DNA of 33,191 bases, from NCBI GenBank assembly GCA_024364805.1, contig CM044519.1:44459022-44492212 (forward strand). Direction: 5' to 3'. The DNA comes from Euprymna scolopes (Eukaryota; Mollusca; Cephalopoda; Sepiida; Sepiolidae). Below the pieces are notes generated by a model, which made no database searches, was not told where the DNA came from, and worked only from the letters and a program-made list of their open reading frames with translations. The translations under genes and the position numbers were made by a program. Shown one piece after another: positions 30,465 to 33,191 of this stretch. How positions within the stretch are numbered: the stretch's first letter is position 1; each line of letters opens with the position of its first letter.

Positions 30465-30835
30465 GCATTATTCAGACTAATGGTCTCATCTCGAATGTTA
30501 TTTTCGCAATGTTTTGGCCTATGTAATCTCCGACATTTTGTAAGAAATGAAAAAGTGTGCGAGGTGACGTCACGGCGAGAAAGAAGGAAAGAAAAAGATT
30601 ATAAAAAAAGAAATGTGTGATCCAGAAATAGACGTGTCACGCATGTAACCTGAAAGTGATATGGAAAGACGTGTCCTAAACATGGCCGGACAAAAACAGA
30701 GTGCTATATGTTTGCCACGACAGTCTTGTTAAACACATTGGAATACGAGACGTCTTTTGATCAGTTGCCAAACTCGGAATTATTTATGCAGGATTTTTAG
30801 AAAATCTTGTAAAGAACCATTTATGTAATCAACAG
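30465..30835 (-). mobile_element. tRNA-derived SINE interrupted by the TGACGTCA repeat
   Basis: 30465-30544 matches the minus-strand SINE from the tail ('attattcagactaatgg') to 'gtaatctccgac'. The next SINE segment, 'caaactcgg' and 'ccatttatgtaatc', resumes at 30764-30835. The 219-bp repeat sits between them and is therefore younger than this SINE copy. Confidence 0.65.
30545..30763 (+). repeat. TGACGTCA-containing interspersed repeat, copy 2
   Basis: Differs from copy 1 (27633-27853) by six substitutions, all transitions, and a 2-bp change in an A-run, so about 97% identical. It is shorter than copy 1 at its left end and shares its right end 'gacgtcttttgatca'. No ORF. Confidence 0.8.
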
Positions 30836-30899
30836 GCTCAGCTTGCCCTCATTCCGTATAGATTCCTTAACGTTCACACGGAACATGAGCTAGAACAGA

Positions 30900-31525
30900 T
30901 ATATTGAGGGCATTGTAGCGACTGCTGCGAAGAAGGTGCGCTCTTTCTACGATGCTAGAAAGTTACTTATGCTGAAAGTATCCTGTACCTCTACAAAGCC
31001 ACCATTCGCCCATGTATGGAGTATTGTTATCACATTTGGGCTGGTGCATCTGCTACTAATCCTTTATTCCTAGACAGGGTTCAAAGGAGAGTCCAAACTG
31101 TTAACTAGGCTTCAGCCTCTCTCCCACCGACGAAATGTTGCATCCCTTTGCTTGTTTTACAAGTATTTTAATAGTATATGCTCTGACGAACTACAAGCCC
31201 TTGTACTCCCTCAACATAAATACCCCCAACAAATCTGACAAGCAGCAAAATCCCACCCCTACAATGTAAAGATCCCCCGATGCCAGAAAGCCTTCTACTC
31301 TAATAGTTTCTTCCTCAGAACTGCTAAACTTTGAAATTCTCTCCCGGGTTCCTGCCTCTCAAACTGTACTGACATGCAAAAGTTCAAGCATAATGTAAAC
31401 ATACATCTTGCTACTCAACTCCCTACATAGTATCCCTGCAATTATGTCCTAGATAGTAGCCCTCTACATCAAAGTGGTACCGAGCTTTGTTTGGGGTGAG
31501 AAGGCAATAAAAAAAATGAGGTTTC
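30900..31525 (+). mobile_element. LINE family-2 3' end, best copy
   Basis: Plus strand, with shifted frames: V-R-S-F-Y-D-A-R-K, then SILYLYKATIRPCMEYCYHI, then WAGA and L-D-R-V-Q-R-R-V. A decayed C-terminal region follows, ending in 'tttggggtgagaaggc' and an A-rich tail. Jockey-like, related to family 1 but distinct in its 3' end. Several frame breaks. Confidence 0.7.
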
Positions 31526-31527
31526 GT

Positions 31528-31708
31528 TGATCAAACCGTAGTGAGAATAAAATTCAAGATGAGAACAGTATTCTGAACAATCCAAATATTAGGTTGGTGC
31601 AAAAATAATGTTTTTTATCAGATAAATATCCGTCAAAAAGCGACATTATTTTTGCACCTACCTAATAATATGAATTAATAATGTTTATATCAAAAAATTC
31701 TAAATCAT
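31528..31708 (+). mobile_element. tRNA-derived SINE tail containing a MITE
   Basis: 'gtgagaataaaattcaag', 'atgagaacagtattctg' and 'aatccaaa' are followed by the MITE and then 'tatgaattaataatg'. Removing the MITE restores the same order as the clean tail at 7772-7860. Confidence 0.7.
31589..31665. mobile_element. MADE1-like mariner MITE (77 bp)
   Basis: TTAGGTTGGTGCAAAAATAA at the left and the complement of a nearly identical end at the right (one mismatch in the first 20). TA duplications are at 31587-31588 and 31666-31667. The end sequence is that of cecropia-type mariners such as Hsmar1 and its MITE MADE1 (established knowledge). No coding capacity. Confidence 0.9.
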
Positions 31709-32035
31709 AATTAACTGATTATGCATTTTGAAACACAGCTGATAGGTGTAAGGTGTTCAAATGTGGGCTATATACGTTTTTTGTCAATTTACGAGATTTG
31801 CTTTGTCAAATGCAAATCATTGCTAGCAATAATACCCAAGTACCATTCATTAGAAGACTTAATGATAGCTGGAGAGCAGCTAAAATAACAACTTGTATTT
31901 AGTTTTACATATACATACATCGTTTACAATAAGTATTGTTTTTCTTTTTGACAACTATGATTGAGAACAGTTCAAACGCTCCTTTTAAATTAACTACAAC
32001 ACCAAGGTATAAGGGAGAGCGCCACTCTTTTCTCA
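31709..32035. other. AT-rich spacer
   Basis: Nothing recognised. Confidence 0.5.
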
Positions 32036-32428
32036 AGATTATTCCACTTACCCCTAACCTTCATCGCATAATGTTGAGTGTTTAGTAAGGTGCATGAAAT
32101 ACCATTTTATAAGTCTTAGGTATGTCTCGACATCCGAACCATTACTCCACTTACTCTTGATCCTTACCTTATAATTTTATATGTTAAGCAAGAGTCATCA
32201 AGTATCATTTATAAAAATTTTGGCATGACTAAACCAAAGATTGAACCCTGGCCTTTTGACCTGTTATGACATTTAGCTTTGATCCTTATCTTATAAGGTT
32301 ACCTGTTTAGCAAAGGGCATCAGGTATCATTTTTTAGGTCTTTGGTATAACGTGACCTAGGATTGAACCCTGATCTTCTAGCTCATTAGCGAACATTCTT
32401 ACCGTTATTCTAAATAGGCCGGTAATAA
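32036..32428 (-). mobile_element. Tandem array of three tRNA-SINE copies
   Basis: On the plus strand three units follow one another. Unit 1, about 32036-32146, ends at 'catccgaacc', the complement of a changed B box. Unit 2, about 32147-32272, has 'aagattgaaccctgg'. Unit 3, about 32273-32428, has 'aggattgaaccctgatc'. GGTTCAATC on the minus strand is a B box. Each unit has the tail order 'gatcctta', 'aagggcatcaggtatc' and 'tttaggtctttggtat'. This family differs from the SINE at 2470-3640. Confidence 0.65.
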
Positions 32429-32800
32429 GTATTGTATGTCAGTATTAAATACCCCCCCCAAATGTGATTGTATACGGTAAAACAAAACAAACATTCCGAT
32501 CATCAGATGACATGATGTTTAACAAGTTAATCTCAATGACATTGTTATCCCAAGTATCTTTCCCATCAGCTTCCCCTTCTTCACTTCCTACACGCGAGAC
32601 AATTAAACGCAACTCATTTTCGTCTATAATTGATATTCCTCGCGTTTTAATTGTTCTCATACTGAATTCCTTTTTCTAATTCTATCTTTTTTTCTCTCTC
32701 ATTGTATTTTCTCAATGTCATGCACACCCACGACAAGTGTTTACAAAAGGCATTTTTTTTCTTCTTTTGTTCGATTTTTTCCTCTCAACAAAACATCAAG
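32429..32800. other. Unassigned sequence with open frames on both strands
   Basis: 32445-32660 is open on the minus strand (71 codons, acidic, for example SEEGEADGKDTWDNN) and the region is open on the plus strand as well. No splice sites or domains support either. A pyrimidine-rich stretch at about 32750-32785 could serve an acceptor for the CUB-like frame. Confidence 0.35.
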
Positions 32801-32920
32801 GAGCCAGGATACCCGTACTCAATTATTTGCTCTTATCAACTCGCTACAGCTGACAGTTTATATAAATACCTCACGAGACTAAAGATTGTTGGAAATGAGC
32901 AACGTGAACTGAGGTTTACA
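32801..32920 (+). CDS. Candidate exon with a CUB-like motif
   Basis: The plus-strand frame reads EPGYPYSIICSYQLATAD and later KIVGNEQRELRFT. PGYP followed by a Cys and an aromatic (C-S-Y) resembles the start of CUB domains (family pattern S-P-G-Y-P, then C-x-W-x-I). Acceptor options are 'catcaag' (32800, phase 0) or 'gccag' (32807, phase 1, matching the exons at 237 and 2361). A donor could be at 32921 (GTGTTT, weak). Only the first half of a CUB domain is covered, and the open frame continues into a low-complexity tail to 33091. Assignment is tentative. Confidence 0.3.
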
Positions 32921-33160
32921 GTGTTTTTTTTTGCTTATTATGCAATAAACAGTTATATAATTTTTTCATGGAGATCTCGTCATGTGACCTGGTTTTGCGG
33001 ACATAGTTGTAATAATGTTTCTAAGAACATTCCAATTCCTTTTTTTTGCTTTTTAAAGGAAAAAAGAAAGAAAAAGAAAAAGAAAAAGTGAAGCTAGACG
33101 AAGGCAGTGTTTGAACATGTCATTAACCCATATTTTTACTTTTTCACTTTTCAAAGCACG
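32921..33160. other. Spacer with an A/G-rich run
   Basis: T-rich then A/G-rich (about 33058-33088) sequence. The residues it would encode are a low-complexity lysine tail, so I do not treat it as coding. Confidence 0.5.

Positions 33161-33191
<31 letters not shown>
33161..33191. repeat. (CA)n microsatellite
   Basis: CACG units pass into a pure CA run cut by the window edge. Confidence 0.95.

Noticed and set aside
32702-33091. Whole 129-codon frame as one protein
   Set aside because: The ends are phenylalanine and lysine runs from T- and A-rich tracts; only the middle (about 32801-32920) looks protein-like.
1-33191. CRISPR array or bacterial operon
   Set aside because: No spaced direct repeats, no prokaryotic gene density and no ribosome-binding-site pattern; splice sites and eukaryotic elements dominate.

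Overview
The window is eukaryotic nuclear DNA: AT-rich, intron-like, with very few coding signals and an unusually dense, many-layered load of transposable elements and microsatellites. The mix (tRNA-derived SINEs, Jockey-like LINE 3' ends, Merlin and mariner DNA transposons, Helitron-type ends with a GC hairpin before CTAGT, long GAT/ATC and GA tracts) fits a mollusc. My best guess is a cephalopod, but that rests on general resemblance and not on a diagnostic gene.

Host gene content is small. A well-formed coding exon at 237-325 (+) carries a start codon and a signal peptide, ends in phase 1 and has good splice signals. A 27-nt phase-1 microexon candidate follows at 2361-2387. A short open frame near the right edge (about 32801-32920, +) has a CUB-like motif and could belong to the same secreted-protein gene, in which case most of the window would be intron. 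One weak exon candidate lies on the minus strand (29646-29786).

Layout: 1-2360, first exon, trinucleotide arrays and a family-2 LINE interrupted by a family-1 LINE. 2361-3702, a SINE cluster (tandem minus copies, then a plus copy) ending in a Helitron-like terminus. 4058-4263, a pogo-like MITE. 5150-5585, an old family-1 LINE. 6111-7329, a non-autonomous Helitron-like element. 7465-7860, a SINE inverted dimer. 8570-9020, a family-2 LINE. 9600-10290, purine-rich DNA. 10295-11549, a decayed mariner. 11630-12045, GA-rich arrays. 13180-15093, a Merlin transposon with long terminal inverted repeats, a near-perfect 8-bp target duplication and a broken transposase. 15541-15711, a minisatellite. 15790-18240, a family-3 LINE split by an inserted fragment. 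18440-19165 and 21828-22460, family-1 LINE ends. 20790-21128, a hAT/ZBED-like remnant. 22823-25672, a head-to-head SINE pair abutting a decayed LTR element with no visible coding domains. 25690-29225, four more LINE fragments. 30465-31710, SINEs containing a roughly 220-bp repeat and a 77-bp MADE1-like mariner MITE. 32036-32428, a second tandem SINE array.

The points most worth following up are the signal-peptide exon and its possible partners, the family-1 LINE 3' hairpin that lies inside the last codons of its ORF, the two tandem tRNA-SINE arrays, the 220-bp TGACGTCA-containing repeat with about 97% identity between two copies, and the perfect nested insertion of a MADE1-like MITE into a SINE tail. 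All family assignments come from reading translations and motifs by eye; no database search was run.
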